From assembly GCA_910579085.1 (NCBI GenBank), contig CAJTRU010000067.1:1-19064 (forward strand): DNA of 19,064 nucleotides, in the 5' to 3' direction. Positions within the stretch are counted from its first letter, which is position 1, and every line of letters starts with the position of its first letter. Both the position numbers and the translations under genes were made by a program. Shown here piece after piece: positions 8,052-13,935 of the stretch. The DNA is from an uncultured Lachnospiraceae bacterium (GTDB lineage: Bacteria; Bacillota; Clostridia; Lachnospirales; Lachnospiraceae). The notes below the pieces were generated by a model. It searched no databases, had not been told where the DNA came from, and worked only from the letters and a program-made list of their open reading frames with translations.

Positions 8052-8063
8052 AAATTCTAATCC

Positions 8064-8276
8064 TTATGCTTTGTTAACTGTTACCTTATTGCCATTGTAT
8101 TCAAAAATATCACCTGCATAAAGTTTCCTGCCTCTTCTTGTATCAGTTTCACCATTTACTTTTACTTCCCCGTCTTGTACAACAATCTTAGCTTCAATAC
8201 CTGATGAAACAAGGCCGGCCAGTTTTAATGCCTGCCCAAGTTTAATAAAATCATCTTTTATTGTTATATTTTCCAT
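8064..8276 (-). CDS. Small S4-domain RNA-binding protein (YaaA/RlbA type)
   Basis: This 70-residue protein is almost entirely an S4 RNA-binding fold. It shows the helical segment FIKLGQALKLAGLVSSGIEA followed by VQDGEVKVNGETDTRRGRKL and the beta-hairpin ending. It matches in size and position the S4-domain protein conserved between dnaN and recF in Firmicutes (B. subtilis yaaA), linked to large-subunit ribosome biogenesis. An upstream in-frame ATG exists at 8291, but GGAGG eight bases before the ATG at 8276 (MENITIKDD) supports the shorter form. The dnaN stop is 36 bp upstream. Confidence 0.93.
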   Translation of the reverse strand: MENITIKDDFIKLGQALKLAGLVSSGIEAKIVVQDGEVKVNGETDTRRGRKLYAGDIFEYNGNKVTVNKA

Positions 8277-8312
8277 AAATACTTCCTCCATCTTGTTAAT
8301 GAGGTTAAAATA

Positions 8313-9416
8313 TCAAACATTAAAATTTACAGGAAGAATAAGGTATATATATGTTTCTTCTTTATCCCTTATAAAACATGGTGCTTTAGGGTTTATCATA
8401 TACATAGTTATCTCTTCTTCATCAATAACCTTTAGTGCATCCATAAGAAATCTTGGATTAAATCCAATAAGTATATCTTTGCCTTCTTTTGCTGCGTCAA
8501 TTTCTTCATCCATAGAACCTATAGAAGAATTTATTGCAAAGCCCATGCTGTTGTCCTTTACATCAATTATTACAGGCTTTTTTTCAGACTCTTTTATAAG
8601 CAGTGTAGTCCTGTCAATACAATCAAGCATTTCCCTTTTATTAACTGTAACTTTAGTTTCGTAATCACTTGACAGCATTTTATCAATTTTATAATATTCC
8701 CCTTCTATAAGCCTTGATAAAACAATTGTATTTTCAAATTCAAAAAGTACATGTTTATCTGCAAAGAAAATATTTACATTGTTATCCCTGCCACCTGAAA
8801 GTATTTTTATAATTTCATTAAGGGTTTTACCCGGAATAATAACACTTACATCACCATATGTTTCATTAAGTATAACTTTTCTTATAGAAATCCGGTGTCC
8901 ATCCAGTGAAACAACTTTTAATTCATCACCATGTATCTCAAATAGTTCTCCAGTCATAACTTTTGTATTTTCGTTATCAGATATTGAGAATACGGTCTGC
9001 CTTATTATTTCTTTTAATGTAAACTGGGATATTACAATTTTATTCTCTTTATATATCTGTGGAAGGAAAGGAAATTCTTCAGCAGATTTTGCTGAGATAT
9101 TAAATTTAGCCTTGCCACAGCTTATATTAAGGGTATAATTACTGTCTACATTAATATTTACTTCGTCAGAAGGAAGTTTACGTACAATTTCGGACAGCAC
9201 TTTAGCTCCAGCAGCAACTGAACCTTCTTCAATTATCCTGCCTTCTATAATAGTTTCAATACCAATTTCAAGGTCATTAGCAATAAGTTTAATCCTGCCT
9301 TCTTTTACTTCAATAACAATACAGTCAAGTATTTCCATTGTAGATTTATTAGGTACTGCTTTTAATACTATATTTATACCTTCTAAAAGCTGTTGCCTGC
9401 CACAGATTATATTCAT
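8313..9416 (-). CDS. dnaN: DNA polymerase III subunit beta (sliding clamp)
   Basis: The 367-residue DnaN forms the dimeric ring that tethers DNA polymerase III to the template. The three-domain clamp pattern is visible: N-terminal LLEGINIVLKAVPNKSTMEIL, the domain 1 end AKSAEEFPFLP, the SLDGHRISIRK motif in domain 2, and the C-terminal MYMINPKAPCFIR segment followed by YLILPVNFNV. Length is typical. AAAGGAG lies nine bases before the ATG (MNIICGRQQ). A 267-bp gap separates it from dnaA, so its own promoter is likely, though I could not pick one out. Confidence 0.98.
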   Translation of the reverse strand: MNIICGRQQLLEGINIVLKAVPNKSTMEILDCIVIEVKEGRIKLIANDLEIGIETIIEGRIIEEGSVAAGAKVLSEIVRKLPSDEVNINVDSNYTLNISCGKAKFNISAKSAEEFPFLPQIYKENKIVISQFTLKEIIRQTVFSISDNENTKVMTGELFEIHGDELKVVSLDGHRISIRKVILNETYGDVSVIIPGKTLNEIIKILSGGRDNNVNIFFADKHVLFEFENTIVLSRLIEGEYYKIDKMLSSDYETKVTVNKREMLDCIDRTTLLIKESEKKPVIIDVKDNSMGFAINSSIGSMDEEIDAAKEGKDILIGFNPRFLMDALKVIDEEEITMYMINPKAPCFIRDKEETYIYLILPVNFNV

Positions 9417-9683
9417 TGTGTATAACTCCTTTCAGTTTTTTATAAAAAAAATAAAATAAAAAATATATAAAATTACAGCAGCAGCCGTAGTAGGGGCTGT
9501 TGAAAAGTTGAAAAGTGCTTCCGGCCTTAGAAAACAGATAAAAATCCGGATTGGATAACAGTTTTCGTAACTTTCTGATAGCTGTTGAAAAGCCAGTATT
9601 TGTACACATTGTAAATATTTTCCAAAAATGCCGGAAATTCCTGTTTCCTCAGAAAATGTTTATTTGTGAATTTTAAATCCACA
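9417..9683. other. dnaA-dnaN intergenic spacer, possible second origin element
   Basis: No convincing gene lies here. It contains a 40-bp uninterrupted A/T tract (9436-9475), which is a candidate duplex-unwinding element. It also has an 8-bp hairpin (9479-9486 with 9495-9502), a 12-bp direct repeat GCTGTTGAAAAG (9496-9507 and 9581-9592), and GCCGGA sites at 9520-9525 (reverse) and 9630-9635. In B. subtilis the equivalent spacer carries the unwinding site; that parallel is an inference. No perfect DnaA box is present. An 86-codon open frame on the minus strand (9349-9609) looks like chance: it is Phe/Tyr/Cys-rich at its centre and overlaps dnaN. Confidence 0.55.
9479..9502 (-). terminator. Candidate terminator or attenuator before dnaN
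   Basis: On the minus strand CAACAGCC pairs with GGCTGCTG (one wobble pair, 8-nt loop), and a T-rich stretch follows shortly after, though a CTGTAA intervenes. It could end or attenuate dnaA transcripts before dnaN. The interrupted T-run makes this only moderately convincing. Confidence 0.35.
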
Positions 9684-9703
9684 TTATTGTGGATTTATTT
9701 TTT
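9675..9703 (+). terminator. Terminator-like hairpin at the dnaA 3' end, reading antisense
   Basis: AAATCCACA (9675-9683) and TGTGGATTT (9688-9696) form a perfect 9-bp stem with a TTAT loop overlapping the dnaA stop codon. On the plus strand it is followed by ATTTTTTT, the form of an intrinsic terminator for transcripts entering dnaA antisense. On the minus strand the tail is TAAAATTC, which is poor. Both arms also resemble DnaA boxes with two mismatches. Confidence 0.4.
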
Positions 9704-11060
9704 TATTAAGTACATCAAGTGTTTTCTTGAGTTCTTCATTATCCTGGCTGTTTTTCAGTTTTTTTTCTATTAATTCAATACTGTGCAGTATAGTAGAGTG
9801 GTGTCTGTTGCCTAACTTGCTTCCTATATCAGCAAGTGAATTCCCTGTAAGTTCCCGGCAAAGGTACATACATATATGGCGTGGGAATACTATATTAGAA
9901 TTACGTTTGGAGGATAATAAGTCCTTAACAGTAATTCCAAAGTGGTCTGCTACAGTTTCAGAAATGTATTCTACAGTTATTTCCCTGCGCATATTAGGGC
10001 TTATCATATCTGCAAGTGCTTCTTTTGCAAGTTCCATAGTAATTTCTTTATCACAAAGGTTGGAGAAAGATATTACTTTATTAATTGCACCTTGTAGTTC
10101 TCTTATATTGGAAACAATATTGCTTGCAATGTAGTCCAATATATTATCATCCAGTGTTATATTTTCTTCTGAAACTTTTTTACGTAAAATTGCCATACGG
10201 GTTTCATATGTTGGTGGTTTTACATCTACAGTAAGTCCCATCTCAAAACGTGAACGCAGCCTTTCCTCAAGCATTGTCATAGTTGAAGGATGTTTATCAC
10301 TGGATATTATTATTTGTTTCTGCGATTCATAAAGGTGGTTAAATGTATGGAAAAATTCAAGCTGTGTTGATTCTTTTCCTATAATAAATTGTATATCATC
10401 TATTAAAAGAATATCAACATTTCTGTATTTATTACGGAATTCCTGGCGGGCTGTTGAATGTTCATTTTTACTGTCACGTACTGCATCTACTATTTCATTA
10501 GTAAAAGTTTCACTTGTAACATATATAACCTTTTTGCTTTTGTCATTTTCAAGGATATAATTAGCTATTGCGTGCATAAGATGTGTTTTGCCAAGTCCGG
10601 GTCCTCCATATATAAATAATGGGTTATAAGTATCTCCTGGTTCTTCAGCTACTTTAAGTGATGCTGCATGTGCATAATCATTATTATCACCTACGATAAA
10701 TGTATCAAAGGTATAATTAGGATTTATAGAAGGGTTTAGACGTACTTTCTTTAAATCCTTTTCCTGTAGCTGGTCTTTATTTTTTAAATCCAGGGCAGTT
10801 AGCGAAAGGTACGAAAGTTCATAGTGTATACCAGTTATTTCTTCAATTGCAACTGACAGGAACCTGTTATATTTTTTCTCAATAAAGGATTTACTGTTGC
10901 CAATATTTATATCATCTATTAAAATAGTAATTCTGTTGTCCTCTACCGAATATATACTTAAAATTTTAATGAAAGTACGGTATGAAACATCTGTAATATC
11001 AAAACTGACTTTCATATGTTCCAGTATTTCATCCCACCTTTGATACAGTTCATTTTCCAA
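9684..11060 (-). CDS. dnaA: Chromosomal replication initiator protein DnaA
   Basis: The 458-residue DnaA binds DnaA boxes and opens oriC. Domain I is residues 1 to about 85, followed by a short linker. The AAA+ core has Walker A GGPGLGKTH (152-160), Walker B DILLIDD (216-222) and an arginine finger in RLRSRFE (about R271). Domain IV ends with the DNA-binding signature G-N-R-H-H-S-T (417-423), which carries His420 where Asp is usual. The start is a TTG with GAGG nine bases upstream. The next in-frame ATG (residue 16) would remove conserved domain I sequence. A TTG start may keep DnaA expression low. A promoter lies 86 bp upstream, beside the DnaA-box clusters, so autoregulation is plausible. 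Confidence 0.97.
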   Translation of the reverse strand: MENELYQRWDEILEHMKVSFDITDVSYRTFIKILSIYSVEDNRITILIDDINIGNSKSFIEKKYNRFLSVAIEEITGIHYELSYLSLTALDLKNKDQLQEKDLKKVRLNPSINPNYTFDTFIVGDNNDYAHAASLKVAEEPGDTYNPLFIYGGPGLGKTHLMHAIANYILENDKSKKVIYVTSETFTNEIVDAVRDSKNEHSTARQEFRNKYRNVDILLIDDIQFIIGKESTQLEFFHTFNHLYESQKQIIISSDKHPSTMTMLEERLRSRFEMGLTVDVKPPTYETRMAILRKKVSEENITLDDNILDYIASNIVSNIRELQGAINKVISFSNLCDKEITMELAKEALADMISPNMRREITVEYISETVADHFGITVKDLLSSKRNSNIVFPRHICMYLCRELTGNSLADIGSKLGNRHHSTILHSIELIEKKLKNSQDNEELKKTLDVLNKKINPQ

Positions 11061-11145
11061 AGTTTTATACCTCGTTTCCCAGTCTGAATATCTTTAAAGT
11101 AAATTGGTTTTCTGCGATAGGCGAAAGTATCACATCATATATTCC

Positions 11146-11174
11146 ATTCTATATCAAATAAAGAGAAAATACAA
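11146..11174 (-). promoter_or_regulatory. Likely dnaA promoter
   Basis: The minus strand has -35 TTGTAT (11169-11174), a 17-bp spacer and -10 TAGAAT (11146-11151). Initiation near 11139 would leave a leader of about 80 nt before the TTG start. The DnaA-box clusters lie upstream of it. Confidence 0.6.
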
Positions 11175-11297
11175 GCTAAATAGAAGAATAAAGCTTGTTA
11201 ATAAGTGAATTTGGTCTGATGTGGGTTTTGTTGATAAGTATATTTATTGTGTATTTAACAACTTTCCGGCAGTTATTAACACTAAATCCACAAAAAT

Positions 11298-11306
11298 TGT
11301 GGATAA
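11298..11306 (+). promoter_or_regulatory. DnaA box within an extended dyad
   Basis: TGTGGATAA is a perfect DnaA box. A weaker copy AAATCCACA (11284-11292) faces it across five bases, making ATCCACA/TGTGGAT arms. The symmetry extends imperfectly outward to TCCGGC (11265-11270) and GCCGGA (11311-11316). Confidence 0.8.
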
Positions 11307-11355
11307 CTATGCCGGATGTTAAAAAGTAAAAAAAATGACGGATTTTTGCTTAAAA

Positions 11356-11395
11356 AGTGGATACTGTGGATAACTTTGTGGATAACTGTGGAAAG
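11356..11395 (+). promoter_or_regulatory. Tandem DnaA-box array
   Basis: Two perfect TGTGGATAA boxes (11365-11373 and 11377-11385, 12 bp apart) are flanked by degenerate copies AGTGGATAC (11356-11364) and TGTGGAAAG (11387-11395), all in the same orientation. The near-helical spacing suits cooperative DnaA binding. Confidence 0.85.
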
Positions 11396-11415
11396 TTATC
11401 AGTCAGAAGATATAC

Positions 11416-11424
11416 TTATCCACA
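11416..11424 (-). promoter_or_regulatory. DnaA box, reverse orientation
   Basis: TTATCCACA on the plus strand is a perfect box in the opposite orientation to the other five. Its last three bases overlap the 20-bp palindrome at 11422-11441. Confidence 0.8.
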
Positions 11425-11441
11425 AATTGTGCACAATTTGT
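11422..11441. repeat. 20-bp perfect palindrome in oriC
   Basis: ACAAATTGTGCACAATTTGT is exactly self-complementary with no spacer. It overlaps a perfect DnaA box by three bases and contains one-mismatch box-like sequence. It resembles an operator for a dimeric DNA-binding protein; the protein is unknown. Confidence 0.6.
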
Positions 11442-11489
11442 TCATAACTTATTGTAAAGAACAATTTTATCTACAAAAGTAGATGGCTA

Positions 11490-11676
11490 TGTTTATTAAA
11501 TCCGGCTTATTTTTGGATATTGTGGATTTCATTATTCTTAACATGTAGAATAGTGAAATTTTTAAATAGTTTCTTCCTATTATAATGGGACTAAAATAAT
11601 TAACAAATAGATAATTACAGGTATTAACAAAAGTAACATGTGGATAATATTGTGGATAAGCCGGATTTAATAAACA
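11490..11676. repeat. 21-bp perfect inverted repeat flanking the A/T-rich part of oriC
   Basis: The arms at 11490-11510 and 11656-11676 are exact reverse complements and lie 145 bp apart. The right arm overlaps the DnaA box at 11651-11659 by four bases. Each arm contains a GCCGGATTTAATAAAC core. No coding sequence is involved, so the conservation of both arms within one spacer suggests a bound protein or a DNA structure. Confidence 0.7.
11639..11659 (+). promoter_or_regulatory. Pair of DnaA boxes 12 bp apart
   Basis: Two perfect TGTGGATAA boxes at 11639-11647 and 11651-11659 stand in direct orientation at the same 12-bp spacing as the 11365/11377 pair. They lie on the rpmH side of the A/T-rich stretch. 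Confidence 0.85.
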
Positions 11677-11758
11677 GGCACTTATTAAATATCTGGTCTT
11701 TATAACATAGATTATGAAAAAAATTAATAAACAGGTGTAATTTTTAGGCATATTTTAC

Positions 11759-11787
11759 TTGACGAAATAGGATTTTACTAATATAAT
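11759..11787 (+). promoter_or_regulatory. Sigma-A type promoter of the rpmH operon
   Basis: The -35 TTGACG (11759-11764), a 17-bp spacer and a consensus -10 TATAAT (11782-11787) predict a start near 11794, about 44 nt before the rpmH ATG. It probably drives rpmH, rnpA, yidD, yidC and jag. Confidence 0.8.
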
Positions 11788-11837
11788 ATGAGATACACGT
11801 GATTTTGCGTATTTAATAAAAAGGAGGTGCTTTAAAG

Positions 11838-11972
11838 ATGAAGATGACATTCCAGCCTAAGAAAAAATCCAGAAAAAGAGTTCATGGATTTAGAAAGAGA
11901 ATGCGTACAGCTAATGGCAGAAAAGTTTTATCTAACAGGAGAGCAAAAGGAAGACATAAGTTATCCGCATAG
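11838..11972 (+). CDS. rpmH: 50S ribosomal protein L34
   Basis: This 44-residue, highly basic protein (MKMTFQPKKKSRKRVHGF at the start, RRAKGRHKLSA at the end) is bacterial L34, a late-assembling component of the large ribosomal subunit. Length is exactly typical. A strong ribosome-binding site AAGGAGGTG (11821-11829) lies eight bases before the ATG, as befits a ribosomal protein gene. It is the first gene rightward of oriC and leads the conserved rpmH-rnpA-yidD-yidC-jag block. A longer open frame overlaps it in another phase (11884-12072) and is not a gene. Confidence 0.97.
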   Translation: MKMTFQPKKKSRKRVHGFRKRMRTANGRKVLSNRRAKGRHKLSA

Positions 11973-12035
11973 GTCGCAGTTATGTGGCCTTTTCTTCTAT
12001 AGTAAAAGTCCCGCATTAGCGGCTGAGGGATTATT

Positions 12036-12368
12036 GTGTTTATATCAATTAGAAAGAATTATGAATTTTTGAATGTATATCACCATGGTAAATCCTATGC
12101 TAATAAATACCTGGTTATGTATATATTAGATAACCAGTTGCCTGTTAATAGATTTGGTATTACTGTTAGTAAAAAAGTTGGGAATAGTGTTATTAGGCAT
12201 AGGGTGACCAGGTTGATAAGAGAAAGTATCAGATTGAATGAAAAACAGTTCGCCATAGGTTATGACATTGTTATAGTAGCCAGGAATACAGCCAGAGGTA
12301 AAATGTATAAAGATATTGAAAGTGCAGTCCTGCATCTTGGCAGGATTCATAAGATTGTAAAGAAGTAA
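12036..12368 (+). CDS. rnpA: Ribonuclease P protein component
   Basis: The 110-residue RnpA is the protein cofactor of RNase P, which removes 5' leaders from precursor tRNAs. Family features are the N-terminal KNYEFLNVYHHGKSYAN region, VNRFGITVSKKVGNSV and the basic helix IRHRVTRLIRES, corresponding to the RNR motif with His replacing the central Asn. I believe that variant is not rare in this lineage. The start is GTG at 12036 with GAGG seven bases before it. It begins 63 bp after rpmH and ends eight bases before yidD. Confidence 0.95.
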   Translation: MFISIRKNYEFLNVYHHGKSYANKYLVMYILDNQLPVNRFGITVSKKVGNSVIRHRVTRLIRESIRLNEKQFAIGYDIVIVARNTARGKMYKDIESAVLHLGRIHKIVKK

Positions 12369-12376
12369 GGTAGTTT

Positions 12377-12589
12377 ATGAAAAGAATAATGGTATTTATT
12401 ATAAATTTATATCAGAAATTTTTATCTCCCTTAAAAGGAAGACCTGCGTGTATTTATACACCTACTTGTTCACAGTATGCTATAGAGGCATTGGAGAAGT
12501 ATGGTTTTTTCAAGGGGAGTTTTTTAGCTGTAAGGCGTATTTTAAGATGTCACCCTTTTGCAAAGGGCGGTTATGACCCAGTACCATAA
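12377..12589 (+). CDS. yidD: Membrane protein insertion efficiency factor YidD
   Basis: This 70-residue protein belongs to the YidD family. It shows an amphipathic N-terminus (IMVFIINLYQKFLSPL), the conserved CIYTPTCSQYAIEALEKYG motif and the C-terminal RILRCHPFAKGGYDPVP. YidD is a small membrane-associated protein that aids insertion by YidC, whose gene follows. AAGG lies six bases before the ATG. Length is typical. Confidence 0.96.
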   Translation: MKRIMVFIINLYQKFLSPLKGRPACIYTPTCSQYAIEALEKYGFFKGSFLAVRRILRCHPFAKGGYDPVP

Positions 12590-12626
12590 CTGTTGCTTTT
12601 AGATGGCGCAGGAGGACTTTATAACT

Positions 12627-13889
12627 ATGAATGTGATTTTGACAACATACCAGGGTGCGATATTAGGGCCTATTGCAAAAGTGCTTGGATATATTCTACA
12701 GGCGTTATATTCCCTGTTATCAAATTTTGGAATTGAGAATACAGGTATATGTATTATACTTTTTACTTTTATAGTAAATGCATTAATGCTTCCAATGCAG
12801 ATTAAACAGCAGAAGTTTTCAAAAATGTCTGCAATTATGAATCCTGAAATACAGGAAATACAAAAGAAATATAAAAATAAAAAAGACCAGGCATCACAAC
12901 AGAAGATGTCATTAGAAACACAGGCTGTTTACCGTAAATATGGTGTAAGCCCTGCAAGTGGATGTCTTCCAATGCTGATAACATTTCCTATTTTATTTGC
13001 CCTGTACAGGGTTATTTATAATATACCTGCATATGTTCCACAGATATATGATATTTACAGCGGGCTTGCAGAAAAAATACAGGCAGCAGGTATTACAGTT
13101 GAACAGCTTTCTGATATGGTTACAGCAAAAACTTATGTTATAACTGATGCAGTCAGGGCAGCAGCAGAAAGCAATGATTTAAGTTATTTTGTAGATGTAC
13201 TTGGACAGTTTAATGAATCAGCATGGAAAGAACTTATAAGAAGTTATCCTGATTTGGAAAGCGTTATTACAAGTGTATCAGATACGTCAAAACACATTAA
13301 CTCATTTTTAGGATTAAATATTGCTGATAATCCAGGTATTAAAAGTGTAAGCATAATAATACCTGTACTTTCTGTTATAACACAGATTTTAAGTATGAAA
13401 ATAAGTATGGCTGGTACTGCACAGACTATGGACCAGAATAATCCTACAGCAGCATCAATGAAAATGATGAATAATGTAATGCCTTTTGTAACAGGTCTTA
13501 TGTGCTTTATGTTCCCTATAGGTGTAGGCATTTACTGGATTGCAGGTAATATATTCAGGATTTTCCAGTCACTAGGAATAAATTTGTATTTTAAAAATAT
13601 GGATATGGATGCAGAACTTGAAAAGAATATTGAAAAGACAAAAAGACGTTATGAGAAAATGGGTGTTGACCCTAATAAAGCAATGCAGGAAATTGCCAGA
13701 AAAAGGACAAGTACAATTAGTACAAGCACAACAGATAATAAAAATACAAAGAATAGTATCAGTAAGAATGTTAATAGTGTAAAAAATAGTAAAAGTGATT
13801 ATAAGACAGGTGGCAATAAAAAGTATAAAGAAGGAAGTATTGCTTCGTATGCCAATATGATGGCAAGGGACTCAAATGATAAAAAATAA
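12627..13889 (+). CDS. yidC: Membrane protein insertase YidC
   Basis: The 420-residue YidC/Oxa1-family insertase places membrane proteins in the cytoplasmic membrane, alone or with Sec. There is no large N-terminal periplasmic domain, as in Gram-positives. Transmembrane segments are visible near residues 12-30, 40-58 (ICIILFTFIVNALMLP) and 115-135 (MLITFPILFALYRVI), and there are further ones after residue 225. A long extracytoplasmic insert of about 95 residues follows the third of these. The C-terminus is basic and Ser/Thr/Asn/Lys-rich. The groove arginine of B. subtilis SpoIIIJ aligns with Asn here. The frame opens with an ATG at 12603, but AGGAGG (12610-12615) favours the ATG at 12627, although 11-base spacing is slightly long. 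Confidence 0.96.
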   Translation: MNVILTTYQGAILGPIAKVLGYILQALYSLLSNFGIENTGICIILFTFIVNALMLPMQIKQQKFSKMSAIMNPEIQEIQKKYKNKKDQASQQKMSLETQAVYRKYGVSPASGCLPMLITFPILFALYRVIYNIPAYVPQIYDIYSGLAEKIQAAGITVEQLSDMVTAKTYVITDAVRAAAESNDLSYFVDVLGQFNESAWKELIRSYPDLESVITSVSDTSKHINSFLGLNIADNPGIKSVSIIIPVLSVITQILSMKISMAGTAQTMDQNNPTAASMKMMNNVMPFVTGLMCFMFPIGVGIYWIAGNIFRIFQSLGINLYFKNMDMDAELEKNIEKTKRRYEKMGVDPNKAMQEIARKRTSTISTSTTDNKNTKNSISKNVNSVKNSKSDYKTGGNKKYKEGSIASYANMMARDSNDKK

Positions 13890-13935
13890 TTGGAAAAGAT
13901 AAGATTTTTGTTTATTGGACAGAATGGAGGAGATT

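Larger units (their letters stand above)
11061..11837. other. oriC: Chromosomal replication origin oriC (dnaA-rpmH spacer)
   Basis: This 777-bp non-coding spacer separates the two divergent gene arms. It holds six perfect 9-bp DnaA boxes (11298, 11365, 11377, 11416, 11639 and 11651), plus one- and two-mismatch copies near 11229, 11284, 11356, 11387, 11428, 11439, 11467 and 11521. The stretch 11530-11637 between box clusters is strongly A/T-rich and could unwind. Also present are a 20-bp palindrome, a 21-bp inverted repeat, paired GCCGGA sites, the dnaA promoter and the rpmH promoter. Location between dnaA and rpmH and the switch in gene direction agree with Firmicute origins. The exact unwinding site is not visible. 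Confidence 0.92.

Noticed and set aside
9349..9609. 86-codon open frame between dnaA and dnaN
   Set aside because: It overlaps the dnaN start, has a Phe/Tyr/Cys-rich central run typical of translated A/T-rich DNA, and shows no convincing ribosome-binding site.
11581..11586. TATAAT in oriC as an extra plus-strand promoter
   Set aside because: The position 17 bp upstream reads ATTTTT, which is not a -35, and no gene follows nearby apart from rpmH, which has a better promoter.
11467..11751. 94-codon minus-strand frame across oriC
   Set aside because: It covers DnaA boxes and both arms of the inverted repeat, has no Shine-Dalgarno sequence, and its composition reflects A/T-rich spacer.
11796..11801. 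CACGTG core near the rpmH promoter as a second parS
   Set aside because: Flanks read ATA and ATT instead of the required TGTTT and AAACA arms, so it lacks parS symmetry.
11884..12072. 62-codon frame overlapping rpmH
   Set aside because: It is out of phase with rpmH, which is unmistakable and has a strong ribosome-binding site.
12603..12626. Upstream ATG for yidC (adds MAQEDFIT)
   Set aside because: There is no ribosome-binding site before it, while AGGAGG lies between it and the second ATG.
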